Source of the DNA: Streptomyces sp. R28
GTDB taxonomy: Bacteria > Actinomycetota > Actinomycetes > Streptomycetales > Streptomycetaceae
DNA: 64,000 bases
Reading direction: 5' to 3'
Assembly: GCF_041052385.1 (NCBI RefSeq)
Contig: NZ_CP163439.1
Coordinates: forward strand, 4,887,001-4,951,000
Shown here in pieces: positions 16,912 to 25,503 of this stretch (positions within the stretch are counted from its first letter, which is position 1; each line of letters opens with the position of its first letter). The translations under genes were made by a program, and so were the position numbers. The notes under the pieces were generated by a model. The model was not told the origin of the DNA. It ran no database searches and worked only from the letters and a program-made list of their open reading frames with translations.

Positions 16912-18567
16912 TTACCCGGCGCGTCTGTGTTGTTTGGGACGAGATCGTTTCTCTACGTACATCCGCTCGTCGGCGGACTTCAGCACTTCGTCCGCCGTCA
17001 TTCCGCAGTGTGCCCACCCGATGCCGAAGCTGGCGCCGACCCGCACGGCACGGCCTTCCGCCCGGATGGGCTGGATGATCTCGTTGCGCAGACGTACGGC
17101 GAGGTCCTGGGCGTCGGCCCGGCCCAGCCCGTCGGCGAGGATCACGAACTCGTCGCCGCCGAGCCGGGCGACGGTGTCGCCGTCGCGGACCCCGCGCGTC
17201 AGCCGCCTGGCCACCTCGATGAGAACCACGTCACCCGCGTTGTGCCCGAACCGGTCGTTGATCGACTTGAAGCCGTCGAGGTCGCAGAAGAGGACCGCGA
17301 GCCCCTTGGTGCCGTCGTCGCGCCCGCTCTCGACCGGGGCGATGGTGTGCTCGTGATGGTCGTAGGCGTCGAACGCCGCCGCGCCGGGGAAGTCGAAGCC
17401 GTGGCCGTTGGCGTCGTAGACGGCGGGGTGGCCGTAGGCCGCGTCCGTGGACTCCAGGGCGCCCGCGTGGGTGGGGCGCTGACACAGGCGCGCGGAGAGG
17501 CGGGAGCGCAGCTCGGCGGAGTTCGGCAGGCCGGTGAGGGAGTCGTGGGAGGCGCGGTGGGCGAGCTGGAGCTCGCGGCGCTTGCGCTCCTCGATGTCCT
17601 CGACGTGGGTGAGCAGGAAGCGGGGGCCGTCGGCGGCGTCGGCGACGACGGAGTTACGGAGCGAGACCCAGACGTAGGTGCCGTCGCGGCGGCCCAGGCG
17701 CAGCTCCGCGCGGCCGCCCTCCGCCGACGTACGCAGCAGCGTGCCGATGTCCTCGGGGTGGACGAGGTCGGAGAAGGAGTAGCGGCGCATCGCGGAGGCG
17801 GGGCGGCCGAGGAGACGGCAGAGCGCGTCGTTGGTCCTGAGGATCCGGCCGTGCTGGTCGCCGCCCATCTCGGCGATGGCCATGCCGGAGGGGGCGTACT
17901 CGAAGGCCTGCCTGAAGCTTTCCTCGCTCGCGCGCAGGGCCTGCTGCTCGCGTTCGAGCCGGACCAGTGCCCGCTGCATATTCGCGCGTAGACGTGCGTT
18001 GCTGATGGCGATGGCGGCCTGGAACGCGTACATCTGGAGCGCCTCGCGGCCCCAAGCGCCCGGCAGCCGGCCGTTGCGCGGCCGGTCCACGGACAGGACG
18101 CCGATCAGCTCGCCGCACGCGCTGCCCTGCACGCCGGGCATGTACATCGGCGCGAAGAGCCGGTCGCTCGGGTGCCACTCGTCCTCGAAGCGGGGCGCGG
18201 GGCCGTCGGTGTACCACTGCGGTACGTCGTCGTCGTCGAGTATCCAGCCCTCGGTGTGCGGGATGAAGACCAGGCCGCCCCAGCGCTCGCCCATGGTCAG
18301 CCGGCGCTCCCAGGAGTCGCGGGAGCCGACACGGCCGGTGATGAGGGCCTCGGCGGCGGGATTGCCGGAGAAGGCGGCGACGACGAGATCGCCGTCGGGG
18401 CGTACGAGGTTGACGCACGCGAGTTCGTAGCCGAGGCCGACGACGACTCCGTCGGCCACGGTCTGCAGCGTGTCCGCCAGGCTGCGGGCCGTGTTCATGT
18501 CCGCCATGACCTGGTGCAGTTGGCGCAAGGTCGCAAGACGGACGTACGGCTCCGACTCGGTCTCCAT
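16912..18567 (-). CDS. cdgB: GAF-PAS-GGDEF diguanylate cyclase (CdgB-like)
   Basis: 551-residue soluble c-di-GMP synthase. Domain order: GAF (about 27-195), PAS/PAC (about 213-328), GGDEF (about 336-545). The active-site GGDEF (470-474) is intact, and the inhibitory I-site RDGD (461-464) sits at the canonical distance before it, so an active, product-inhibited enzyme is expected. An insertion of about 60 residues (362-422) splits the GGDEF domain between its first helix and LFCDLDGFK. There is no membrane segment. In S. coelicolor the gene at this place is, as I recall, cdgB (SCO4281), a BldD target affecting development; a candidate BldD site lies upstream here too. Confidence 0.92.
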   Translation of the reverse strand: METESEPYVRLATLRQLHQVMADMNTARSLADTLQTVADGVVVGLGYELACVNLVRPDGDLVVAAFSGNPAAEALITGRVGSRDSWERRLTMGERWGGLVFIPHTEGWILDDDDVPQWYTDGPAPRFEDEWHPSDRLFAPMYMPGVQGSACGELIGVLSVDRPRNGRLPGAWGREALQMYAFQAAIAISNARLRANMQRALVRLEREQQALRASEESFRQAFEYAPSGMAIAEMGGDQHGRILRTNDALCRLLGRPASAMRRYSFSDLVHPEDIGTLLRTSAEGGRAELRLGRRDGTYVWVSLRNSVVADAADGPRFLLTHVEDIEERKRRELQLAHRASHDSLTGLPNSAELRSRLSARLCQRPTHAGALESTDAAYGHPAVYDANGHGFDFPGAAAFDAYDHHEHTIAPVESGRDDGTKGLAVLFCDLDGFKSINDRFGHNAGDVVLIEVARRLTRGVRDGDTVARLGGDEFVILADGLGRADAQDLAVRLRNEIIQPIRAEGRAVRVGASFGIGWAHCGMTADEVLKSADERMYVEKRSRPKQHRRAG

Positions 18568-18705
18568 GCTCGCCCTCCCCCCGAGACCTCGCAGCGAATC
18601 AAGGGTGCTCTTCGGCGCTTCTTAATCGATCGTGCCCTTGCAGCTTCCCCGCCACTGAATCACAGCGCGCTGCCCACTCGGTACACAGGGTCAACAATTA
18701 ATGCC

Positions 18706-18727
18706 CCCTGTGACTCAAGTCACAGGG
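18706..18727. promoter_or_regulatory. Perfect inverted repeat, candidate BldD operator
   Basis: CCCTGTGAC-TCAA-GTCACAGGG: 9-bp arms around a 4-nt spacer. The core GTGAC..GTCAC fits the BldD consensus (AGTGA..TCAC type). It lies about 140 bp upstream of the diguanylate cyclase start. Confidence 0.65.
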
Positions 18728-18870
18728 AAACGTGAACAATTGAGCGGCGTTTCTGCGTTTTTCCTGTGCGTTTACTGAACGCAAACTTTGTGCACGTGTG
18801 GAGGTGCCGCGAAACGGCTCTGAACAGGTACGTCGAGAACGGTCCGAGGTTCCGCGAGTCTTCCCTGTGG

Positions 18871-18909
18871 TCCTAGGTCCACGTCCTAGGACCGTGTCCT
18901 AGGTCCGTT
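18871..18909. repeat. Three 13-bp-spaced TCCTAGG repeats
   Basis: TCCTAGGTCC at 18871, TCCTAGGACC at 18884 and TCCTAGGTCC at 18897, each unit 13 bp. The core CCTAGG is palindromic. They lie in the 395-bp region between the divergent cyclase and flavin-reductase genes, about 55 bp before the latter. Nothing else gene-like is seen in that region. Confidence 0.7.
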
Positions 18910-18962
18910 CTCGGGCGAAGGGCCGATGTGGCGTGTGCGGTGCCGACATTAGCGTTTTCGGC

Positions 18963-19562
18963 GTGCCGAACACTTCTCCCCACGCGCCGCCCGTGACCGC
19001 AGTCCTCCCCACCGCCCGGAGCTCTTCCGGGCATGCTGAGGGAGTGAGCAACGACGAGTTCCGTGACGCCATGTCGCGGCTGGCCGCGGGTGTGGTCCTG
19101 GTGACCGCGCTGGAGCCGCCGCTGGACCCGGACGACCCGCACGCGCCGGTCGGCGAGGACGTCGGCATGACGGCGACGGCGTTCATGTCGGTGTCCCTGG
19201 ACCCACCGTTGGTGCTGGTCAGCCTGCGTGAGGGCTCCCGTATGGACGACCTGCTCGCCGAGCAGCCCCTGTGGGCGGTGTCGGTCCTCTCCGAGAGCCA
19301 GCGCCACATCGCCGGCCGCTTCGCCATGAAGGGCCGCGTCAGCGACCGGCTGCTGTTCGCCGACATCCCGTACGTCCGCGGCATGGAGACCGGCGCCCCT
19401 CTGGTGGGCGGCGCCCTGGCCACCCTGGAGTGCCGCACCGAGCAACGGGTGACGGCCGGCGATCACACTCTGGTGATCGGCCGCGTCCTGTCGGCCTCAC
19501 TGCCGAGTTCGGACGGGGGGCCACTGACGTATTTCCGGGGGCGGTACCGGCAGTTGGGGTGA
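18963..19562 (+). CDS. Flavin reductase family protein (FMN-binding split barrel)
   Basis: Protein of the flavin-reductase (HpaC/RutF-like) family, which supplies reduced flavin to partner oxygenases. FRDAMSRLAAGVVLVTA starts the split-barrel domain, GMTATAFMSVSLDPPLVLVSL is the flavin-binding segment, and HIAGRFAMKG and PYVRGMETGAP follow. The start is uncertain: GTG at 18963 gives a 27-residue Pro/Ser-rich extension, while GTG at 19044 starts next to the domain with GAGGGA directly before it. No oxygenase is adjacent, so the partner is unknown. Confidence 0.8.
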   Translation: MPNTSPHAPPVTAVLPTARSSSGHAEGVSNDEFRDAMSRLAAGVVLVTALEPPLDPDDPHAPVGEDVGMTATAFMSVSLDPPLVLVSLREGSRMDDLLAEQPLWAVSVLSESQRHIAGRFAMKGRVSDRLLFADIPYVRGMETGAPLVGGALATLECRTEQRVTAGDHTLVIGRVLSASLPSSDGGPLTYFRGRYRQLG

Positions 19563-19641
19563 AGATCGGCGATCGCGGCGGGATCCGGCGCCCGGACGAA
19601 AATCCGTGGCCGCCGATGATCACTCGGCATACGGTCCCCGG

Positions 19642-20124
19642 ATGACATCGACTCCCGCACTCCGCCTCGAAAAGATCACACCCGGAAACTTCGAGACCGC
19701 GACCGGCATACGCGTCCGCCCCGAGCAGGAATTCGCGGTCTCCCCGGTGATGCAGTCGCTCGCCGAGGCATACGTTCACCCGGCGGGCGTCGCCTGGCCG
19801 CGCCTGATCGTCGACGGCGACCGCCCGGTCGGGTTCCTGATGGCCTTCTTCGATATCGACTGGCGCGGCGACGGCACCCTGTTCCGCTCGGGACTGTGGC
19901 GGCTGAACATCGCGGCGGAGGAACAGGGCCGCGGTTACGGCCGGTTCGCGGTCGAGTCCGTGGCCACCGAGATCCGCCGCCGGGGCGGCAAGGAGTTGTA
20001 CGTCACCTGGCATCCCGGACCGAACGGCCCCGAGGGTTTCTACCTCGGCCTCGGCTTCCGGCCGAACGGGGAGACCAGCGAGGGCGAGACGGTGGGGGTG
20101 CTGGAGCTGGACCGGATCGGCTAG
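19642..20124 (+). CDS. GNAT N-acetyltransferase
   Basis: 160-residue single-domain acetyltransferase. WRLNIAAEEQGRGYGRFAVE contains the acetyl-CoA pyrophosphate loop (Q/RxxGxG/A) and FYLGLGFRPNGE the C-terminal family segment. The arrangement resembles spermidine/diamine acetyltransferases, but the acceptor is not certain. The ATG at 19642 begins MTSTPALRLEKITPGN. The stop codon overlaps the stop of the converging sigma-factor gene by 4 bp. Confidence 0.82.
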   Translation: MTSTPALRLEKITPGNFETATGIRVRPEQEFAVSPVMQSLAEAYVHPAGVAWPRLIVDGDRPVGFLMAFFDIDWRGDGTLFRSGLWRLNIAAEEQGRGYGRFAVESVATEIRRRGGKELYVTWHPGPNGPEGFYLGLGFRPNGETSEGETVGVLELDRIG

Positions 20125-21020
20125 ACCGGCCTGACGTCGAGCCGGGACACCCGCTCGGGGTCCGTGACGATGTCGATCACGGCGATCCGGTCCCGTACGA
20201 ACGCAAACTTCAAGGCCCGCCGCACCCGCCCCTCGGCAAGCACCACGAACCCCGCCGCACCGTCGACGAGCGCGGGTCGCGCGACCCCGGCAAGGGGCCC
20301 GAACGTCGCCGCGCCCCGGGCCACGGCCGCCGCGCCCGTGGCCACCCCGACCTCGGTGCGGGCGACGACATCCGGGTCCAGGACGTCGAGCAGCCCGTCG
20401 AAGTCACCGTCCCGCGCGGCGGCGAGGAAGGCGTCCACGAGCCGCCGCTGCCTGGCGCGGTCGGCCTCGGGCACGTCCGCCCCCTGTACCCGGCGCCGGG
20501 CGCGGCTGGCGAGCTGCCGGGCGGCGGCCGGCGTACGGTCCACGACGGCCGCGACCTCCTCGTACGACACCCCGAACAGGTCGTGCAGCACGAACGCCAG
20601 CCGCTCGGCGGGCGTCAGAGCGTCCAGTACGACGAGCAGGGCCACGCCCACCGAGTCGGCGAGGAGCGCGTCCTGCTCGGGGTCGGTCGCGGGGGCGGGC
20701 GGGAAGGCGGACGCGGAGAGGGCGGGTGCGGCCGGAGCGGCGGGAGCGGGGGCCGTGGTGTCCAGGGGCTGCTCCGCGCGGGACTTGCGGGAGCGAAGCA
20801 GGTCCAGGCAGACCCGGCCGACGACGGTCGTCAGCCAGCCGCCGAGGTTGTCGACCCGGGTGGTGTCGGAGCGGCTCACCCGGAACCACGCCTCCTGCAC
20901 CGCGTCGTCGGCCTCGGCGGTCGAGCCGAGCATGCGGTGAGCGACGGCGCGCAGGCGAGCGCGGTGCGCCTCGAAGCGCTGAGCAAGGAAGTCGATGTCA
21001 CTGGTGTCGCCGCCGCTCAT
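20121..21020 (-). CDS. ECF sigma factor with C-terminal SnoaL-like domain (SigJ/ECF41 type)
   Basis: About 299-residue sigma factor. Region 2 is seen in FEAHRARLRAVAHRMLGSTA..AVQEAWFRVSR, region 4 in LTPAERLAFVLHDLFGVSYEEVA with its helix-turn-helix VDRTPAAARQLASRARRR. A C-terminal domain of about 100 residues (RQRRLVDAFLAAARDGDFDGLLDVL) is of the SnoaL/NTF2 type, which in this class tunes sigma activity in place of an anti-sigma factor. An Ala/Pro-rich linker joins regions 2 and 4. ATG at 21020 has GAGAGG upstream; starts at 21050 and 21059 are also in frame. The genes it controls cannot be told from this window. Confidence 0.85.
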   Translation of the reverse strand: MSGGDTSDIDFLAQRFEAHRARLRAVAHRMLGSTAEADDAVQEAWFRVSRSDTTRVDNLGGWLTTVVGRVCLDLLRSRKSRAEQPLDTTAPAPAAPAAPALSASAFPPAPATDPEQDALLADSVGVALLVVLDALTPAERLAFVLHDLFGVSYEEVAAVVDRTPAAARQLASRARRRVQGADVPEADRARQRRLVDAFLAAARDGDFDGLLDVLDPDVVARTEVGVATGAAAVARGAATFGPLAGVARPALVDGAAGFVVLAEGRVRRALKFAFVRDRIAVIDIVTDPERVSRLDVRPV

Positions 21021-21059
21021 CTGTCGCAGCCTCTCGTCGCGGTCCGTCATCAATGCCAT

Positions 21060-21294
21060 GACGGACCGCGCGCCGGGGTTGTGACAGGGGCGGTGCGGGT
21101 GCGTTGCGGTGCGATGCGGTGCGGTATACGACGGCGCGGGTGCCTGGCGGCTCGGTGCGGGTACGCGAGCGCGCGGTGCGGGCGCCTGGCGGCGCAGTAC
21201 CGGTACGTGACGGCGCGGGGTGCCGAGCGCGGCACAGGAGCAGGACCACAGCTCAGGCTGCCGACCCACGGCACGCAGGTGCCGGGCGGAGCCC
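21060..21294. repeat. Low-complexity GC-rich intergenic repeats
   Basis: A run of GTGCGG/GATGCGG units (21088-21130) is followed by imperfect direct repeats of about 60 bp that share GGTGCCTGGCGG-type cores (21131-21240). No coding sequence is recognised on either strand. Confidence 0.6.
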
Positions 21295-21732
21295 TTACCC
21301 CCAGTCCCGCCCGGACCGTCCCCGCTTGGTGTCCGAGCGCTGCTTCTTCTCCCGCAGGCGCCGCTCGTTGATGCCCCGGGGGATCCGGGTCGGCCTGCGC
21401 GGCTTCGGCGGCGGCGCCGTCGCCTCGGCGAGGAGCGCGGCGAGGCGTACGGCGGCGGTCTCGCGGTTGCGCCACTGGGAGCGGTGCTCGGAGGCGCGGA
21501 CGGTGACGACGCCGTCGACGAGGCGGGACTCCAGCCGCTGCAGCGCCCGCTGCTTCCACACCTCGGGCAGCGCCTCGGTCTTCGCCAGGTCGAACCGCAG
21601 CTCGACCTGTGAGTCACTGGTGTTGACGTGCTGGCCGCCCGGGCCGCTCGACCGCGAGAAACGCCACATGAGCTCGGCCTCGGGAAGCGAGACGGAGCCA
21701 CGGACGACGTAGGGACCAGACATGCCGTCCAT
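21295..21732 (-). CDS. arfB: Peptidyl-tRNA hydrolase ArfB (alternative ribosome rescue)
   Basis: 145-residue class I release-factor-like protein that hydrolyses peptidyl-tRNA on stalled ribosomes. The GGQ motif lies in SSGPGGQHVNT (GGQ at 32-34), and the lysine/arginine-rich tail (REKKQRSDTKRGRSGRD) is the part that enters the empty mRNA channel. Length is usual for ArfB/ICT1 and it lacks the codon-recognition domain of RF1/RF2. ATG at 21732 has AGGG upstream; an ATG nine bases inside (21723) is also possible. It is transcribed divergently from terD. Confidence 0.92.
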   Translation of the reverse strand: MDGMSGPYVVRGSVSLPEAELMWRFSRSSGPGGQHVNTSDSQVELRFDLAKTEALPEVWKQRALQRLESRLVDGVVTVRASEHRSQWRNRETAAVRLAALLAEATAPPPKPRRPTRIPRGINERRLREKKQRSDTKRGRSGRDWG

Positions 21733-21933
21733 GTTCCCTGTCCTGTCCGGTCCACGTCACGCGAATATCCCTGGAGGTTCCCTCCGAGGCCCTCCGAGGC
21801 CCCCGAGGGCCCCCTGAGAGTGCTCTTTGGCAAAGAAAGTAAAGACACCTGGAACTTGAGGCACCCCTCTTCGCGTTCATAGGGGTAGCTGTAGCTTCTA
21901 GCCGTACCGCAACGAGGGAAGGGACTCCCAACA

Positions 21934-22509
21934 ATGGCTGTAAGCCTGTCCAAGGGTGGCAACGTCTCGCTCACCAAGGAGGCTCCGGGCCTGACCGCCG
22001 TCACCGTGGGCCTCGGCTGGGACGTCCGCACCACCACCGGCACGGACTTCGACCTCGACGCCTCCGCGATCGCGGTCAACCCCACGGGGAAGGTCTACTC
22101 GGACGGCCACTTCGTCTTCTTCAACAACAAGCAGACCCCGGACAGCACCATCGTCCACACCGGTGACAACCGCACCGGCGAGGGCGCCGGCGACGACGAG
22201 GCGATCAACGTCAACCTCGCCGGCCTCCCGGCCGACGTCGACAAGATCGTCTTCCCGGTCTCGATCTACGACGCGGAGAACCGCTCGCAGAACTTCGGCC
22301 AGGTCCGCAACGCCTACATCCGCATCGTCAACCAGGCCGGCGGCGCCGAGATCGCCCGCTACGACCTGTCCGAGGACGCGGCCACCGAGACCGCCATGGT
22401 CTTCGGCGAGCTCTACCGCAACGGCGCCGAGTGGAAGTTCCGCGCCGTCGGCCAGGGCTACGCCTCGGGCCTGGTGGGCATCGCGCAGGACTTCGGTGTG
22501 AACGTCTGA
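21934..22509 (+). CDS. terD: TerD-family tellurium-resistance/stress protein
   Basis: 191-residue calcium-binding TerD domain protein. MAVSLSKGGNVSLTKEAPGL, GWDVRTTTGTDFDLDASA, the acidic Ca-binding segment GDDEAINVNLAGLPADVDKI and YDLSEDAATETAMVFGELYR are all family hallmarks. Streptomyces encode several TerD paralogues that act in stress responses and development rather than only tellurite resistance. It has GAGGGAAGGGA upstream. No other ter genes are adjacent. Confidence 0.93.
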   Translation: MAVSLSKGGNVSLTKEAPGLTAVTVGLGWDVRTTTGTDFDLDASAIAVNPTGKVYSDGHFVFFNNKQTPDSTIVHTGDNRTGEGAGDDEAINVNLAGLPADVDKIVFPVSIYDAENRSQNFGQVRNAYIRIVNQAGGAEIARYDLSEDAATETAMVFGELYRNGAEWKFRAVGQGYASGLVGIAQDFGVNV

Positions 22510-22525
22510 CGGACGCCGCGCTGAG

Positions 22526-22567
22526 CCGGAGCCCCTTGCCGCGATACACCGTGGCCGGGGGCTCCGG
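22526..22567 (+). terminator. Terminator of terD
   Basis: CCGGAGCCCC (22526-22535) pairs with GGGGCTCCGG (22558-22567), a 10-bp stem with a long loop, 16 bp after the terD stop codon. Confidence 0.65.
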
Positions 22568-22572
22568 GCGTC

Positions 22573-22615
22573 GGAGGGCTTGGCGTTGGAGGGCTTGGCG
22601 TTGGAGGGCTAGCGC
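22573..22615. repeat. 15-bp tandem repeat GGAGGGCTTGGCGTT
   Basis: Nearly three copies between the terD terminator and the next gene. It is simple-sequence expansion. Confidence 0.8.
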
Positions 22616-22682
22616 CGGAGGGCGCAGGGCCGCAGCGCTCGGGGTTCGGGGCCGTCGATCGAGGCTTCGATAGGTTGCCCAC

Positions 22683-23237
22683 GTGATCCTCGCCCCCCTC
22701 CCCCTCACCCCCGATCGCGACATCCCGGCCCCACTCCTCACCGAGCTCACCGCGCTCTACGCCGCCAACCGCGAGTTCCACGCCCTCAGCGGTGACTTCC
22801 CGGACCCGGACGACGTACGGCCGGAGCAGGTGGCGGCGGCGCTGGCCGACGAGTTGGCGAACCCGGACGTGGAGGTCCTGCTCGCCCGTAGTACCGGGCG
22901 GCTGGTCGGGATCGTGATCACGCTCGCCCATCACCCGGACCCGGCCGACCCGGACCCGTGGATCGGCCTGCTGATGATCGACACGGGCGCGCAACGCCAC
23001 GGGTACGGCCGCCGGTTGGCCTCCCTGGTCGAGGACCGTTTCCGGGCGGCGGGCCGTGCCGCCGTACGCCTCGCCGTCCTCGACAACAACCCCAAGGGCC
23101 TCGCCTTCTGGACCGCCCTCGGCTACGAGGCCATCGCCCACCGCGAGGACCGCCGACTCGGCCGCCCCTGCACGGTCCTGCGCAAGCCGCTGCCCAGTCC
23201 CCCACACACCCCGCGCCGGGCCGCCCCGCCCGGGTAG
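22683..23237 (+). CDS. GNAT N-acetyltransferase
   Basis: 184-residue acetyltransferase. GLLMIDTGAQRHGYGRRLASLVEDRF contains the acetyl-CoA-binding loop (QRHGYG) and VLDNNPKGLAFWTALGYEA the conserved C-terminal strand-helix. The last 15 residues are Pro/Arg-rich. It starts with GTG at 22683 with little ribosome-binding sequence. No neighbour indicates the acceptor. It converges with the M1 peptidase gene. Confidence 0.82.
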   Translation: MILAPLPLTPDRDIPAPLLTELTALYAANREFHALSGDFPDPDDVRPEQVAAALADELANPDVEVLLARSTGRLVGIVITLAHHPDPADPDPWIGLLMIDTGAQRHGYGRRLASLVEDRFRAAGRAAVRLAVLDNNPKGLAFWTALGYEAIAHREDRRLGRPCTVLRKPLPSPPHTPRRAAPPG

Positions 23238-23279
23238 CCGCCGGCGGTCGTCCTGCCGGGCGGCGGGCAGCGGACGCCG

Positions 23280-24671
23280 TCAGGGCCGGTCCGGCTTCCC
23301 GTCCCCGTACAGCCAGTCCTCCCAGATCGCGTCGAAGTCCTCGTCCGGCGCCGTCTTCTCCACGTACGCCGTGAAGTCGTCGGTGTCCGCGTTCCCGTGC
23401 CGGTGGTCGGCCGCCCAGCCCTGGACGATGTCGTAGAAGGTGTCGTCGCCGACGGTCTGACGGATCTTCTGGAGGACCATCGCGCCGCGCTCGTAGACGG
23501 GGGTGTCGGAGATGTGCGCGGCACTCGTGGGCTTGGCGGGCGGGAAGTCCCAGAGGCCCTCGTGGTCGTCCTCGCCGTGGTCGTACAGGGCGTCGAAGGT
23601 CTCCTGCGCGCTGTCGCCGCCGTCGTCCTCCTCCCACAGCCACTCCGCGTAGGTCGCGAAGCTCTCGTTGAGCCACATGTCCCGCCAGCTCTTCGGCGTC
23701 ACGGAGTTGCCGAACCACTGGTGGGCGAGCTCGTGGACGAGCAGCTCGGTGTCGGGGGCGCCCGGGAAGACGGGCCGGTTCTGGGTCTCCAGGGCGTAGT
23801 CGGCGGCGTCCCCGCCTGCGACGATCGCGCCGGTGGAGGAGAAGGGATACGGGCCGAAGTTCTCCTCCGCCCAGTCCATGATCTCGGGGAGCTCGGCGAG
23901 CACCTCGCGGCTGTCGTCGGCCTCCTCCTTGTCCACGGCGACGTACACGGGCAGGCCGCTGTCGGTGGTGGAGCGGCTGATGTCGTAGTCACCGATGGCG
24001 AGCGCGGCGACGTAGCTCGCCATGGGTTCGGAGGTGTGCCAACGGAAGGTCGTTCCGCCCTCGCTGGTCGTGCGGTTCGCCAACTCCCCGTTGGAGACGG
24101 CCTCCAGGCCCTCCGGCACGGTCACGTCGATGTCGTACGTCGCCTTGTCGGACGGGTGGTGGTTGCCGGGGAACCACGCCATGGATCCCACCGGCTCCCC
24201 GAGGGCGAGCGCACCGTCGGCGGTGGGGAGCCAGCCTTCCTCGGAGCCGTCGGGGTCGGTGAGGGTCTCGGGGGTGCCGGAGTAGCGGACGGTGAGCCGG
24301 AAGGTCTCGCCCTTGTCGAGCTCGTCGTGCGGACGGACGACGAGCTCCTGGCCGTTGCGGCTCCAGCGAGCGCTCCGGCCCTCCACGCCGACCCGCTCGA
24401 CGTCCATGCCCTTCAGATCCAGGTCGAAGGCGGAGAGGTCCTGGGTGGCGCGTGCGGTGATCTCCGCCGTGCCGGTGAGGTGGCGGTCGTCGGGGTCGTA
24501 GGCGAGGTCGAGGGCGTAGTGGGTGACGTCGTAGCCGCCGTTGCCGGCCTTCACGAAGTACGGGTCGCGCACGCCGGAACCGCCGGGCGTGCCGTGGACG
24601 CCGCTGCTGCACGCGGTGAGAACGAGCAGGGCGGAGGTGACGGTCAGAGCAACGGGCGCGAAACGGGACAC
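23280..24671 (-). CDS. M1-family metallopeptidase, secreted lipoprotein
   Basis: 463-residue zinc aminopeptidase-like protein. The signal peptide ends in a lipobox (VLTAC, Cys at about 21), so it should be anchored outside the membrane. After a beta-rich N-terminal domain comes the gluzincin core: HELAH at 313-317 with E336 in WLNESFATYAEW as the third zinc ligand. The usual GxMEN substrate motif is replaced by YALETQNRP (about 292-300). The protein stops after the catalytic domain and lacks the large C-terminal domains of PepN, as in a compact actinobacterial subgroup. Confidence 0.9.
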   Translation of the reverse strand: MSRFAPVALTVTSALLVLTACSSGVHGTPGGSGVRDPYFVKAGNGGYDVTHYALDLAYDPDDRHLTGTAEITARATQDLSAFDLDLKGMDVERVGVEGRSARWSRNGQELVVRPHDELDKGETFRLTVRYSGTPETLTDPDGSEEGWLPTADGALALGEPVGSMAWFPGNHHPSDKATYDIDVTVPEGLEAVSNGELANRTTSEGGTTFRWHTSEPMASYVAALAIGDYDISRSTTDSGLPVYVAVDKEEADDSREVLAELPEIMDWAEENFGPYPFSSTGAIVAGGDAADYALETQNRPVFPGAPDTELLVHELAHQWFGNSVTPKSWRDMWLNESFATYAEWLWEEDDGGDSAQETFDALYDHGEDDHEGLWDFPPAKPTSAAHISDTPVYERGAMVLQKIRQTVGDDTFYDIVQGWAADHRHGNADTDDFTAYVEKTAPDEDFDAIWEDWLYGDGKPDRP

Positions 24672-24712
24672 GCCGGTGATCCTATGAGTTCGCTCGTGAC
24701 ACCATCCCCTAC

Positions 24713-25213
24713 GTGCTCGACATCGGCTACGCCCTCTCCACCCGTTTCCCCGACCCCCCGCAGACGGACTACCGCCGCGCGGACGTCCGCGCCCTGCGCC
24801 ACGACCTGTTCTGCGGCGACGTCTACCTCGCCGACACCAAGGCGGACCGGGAGTTGTCCACAGCCTGGGGATGGGTGCCGGTGCTCGACTTCGCCTGGGC
24901 CCTGTGCGACATCGTCGAGCAGCTGGACAAGGACCCGGCCGGCTCCCGCGCCTCCCGTCCGCAACACGCGGAACTGGACTTCACCGAGTCCACGGACCGC
25001 GTGCTCTTCGAGCGCCGCTTCGGCTGGGTGGACATCGAGTCGGACTGGATGCCGGCGGAGGAGCCCCCGCTGACGTTCTCGCACACCGAGCTGCGCCGCG
25101 AGGCCCGCGACTTCCTGCACGACCTGATCGCCGACCTGATCGACCTGCACGAGGGCCTGGCCGAGAACCCGGCGATCTGGACGCTCCAGGCACGGTTTCC
25201 CCGGGTGGGGTGA
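24713..25213 (+). CDS. Conserved hypothetical protein (166 aa)
   Basis: Soluble acidic protein beginning MLDIGYALSTRFPDPPQTDY. It has no signal peptide, membrane segment or recognised domain; aromatic and acidic residues (GWVPVLDFAWALCDIVEQLD; FGWVDIESDWMPAEEPPL) suggest a compact fold, and the C-terminal half is helical. GTG start at 24713, divergent from the M1 peptidase gene with only 41 bp between starts, so the two promoters must overlap. Function is not assigned. Confidence 0.7.
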   Translation: MLDIGYALSTRFPDPPQTDYRRADVRALRHDLFCGDVYLADTKADRELSTAWGWVPVLDFAWALCDIVEQLDKDPAGSRASRPQHAELDFTESTDRVLFERRFGWVDIESDWMPAEEPPLTFSHTELRREARDFLHDLIADLIDLHEGLAENPAIWTLQARFPRVG

Positions 25214-25323
25214 GCGGGGCGGTGTCGGCGCCGGGGCTTGCGCCGACGCTCTGATGGCGGCCGACGTCGACCAGGTCCACCGTATTTCACCCACACCACG
25301 CGGACTCCGCCCCACCCGCTGTG

Positions 25324-25434
25324 TCAGCCGGCGATCGGGCCCAGCTCGATGTCCGAGACAGCGCGGCCGAGGGGCTTCACGGAGACCTCGGTCAGGCCGT
25401 CCACGGAGCCGCTGGCGGAGAGGCCACCGCCCAC
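25324..25434 (-). pseudogene. Possible remnant of a lost gene (C-terminal fragment)
   Basis: A 36-codon stretch with normal Streptomyces codon bias reads GLSASGSVDGLTEVSVKPLG and ends DIELGPIAG before a TGA. It looks like the C-terminal end of a larger protein whose upstream part is gone, because the frame is closed by a TGA just before it. It lies in the 290-bp gap 25214-25503, in which nothing else is seen. It could also be chance coding bias. Confidence 0.3.
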
Positions 25435-25503
25435 CCCTTTACGGGCTGTTCACAGCACTGGCCAACGCCGCGCTTCAGCCCACCGGCCTTCCGCGGACCG
25501 CCC

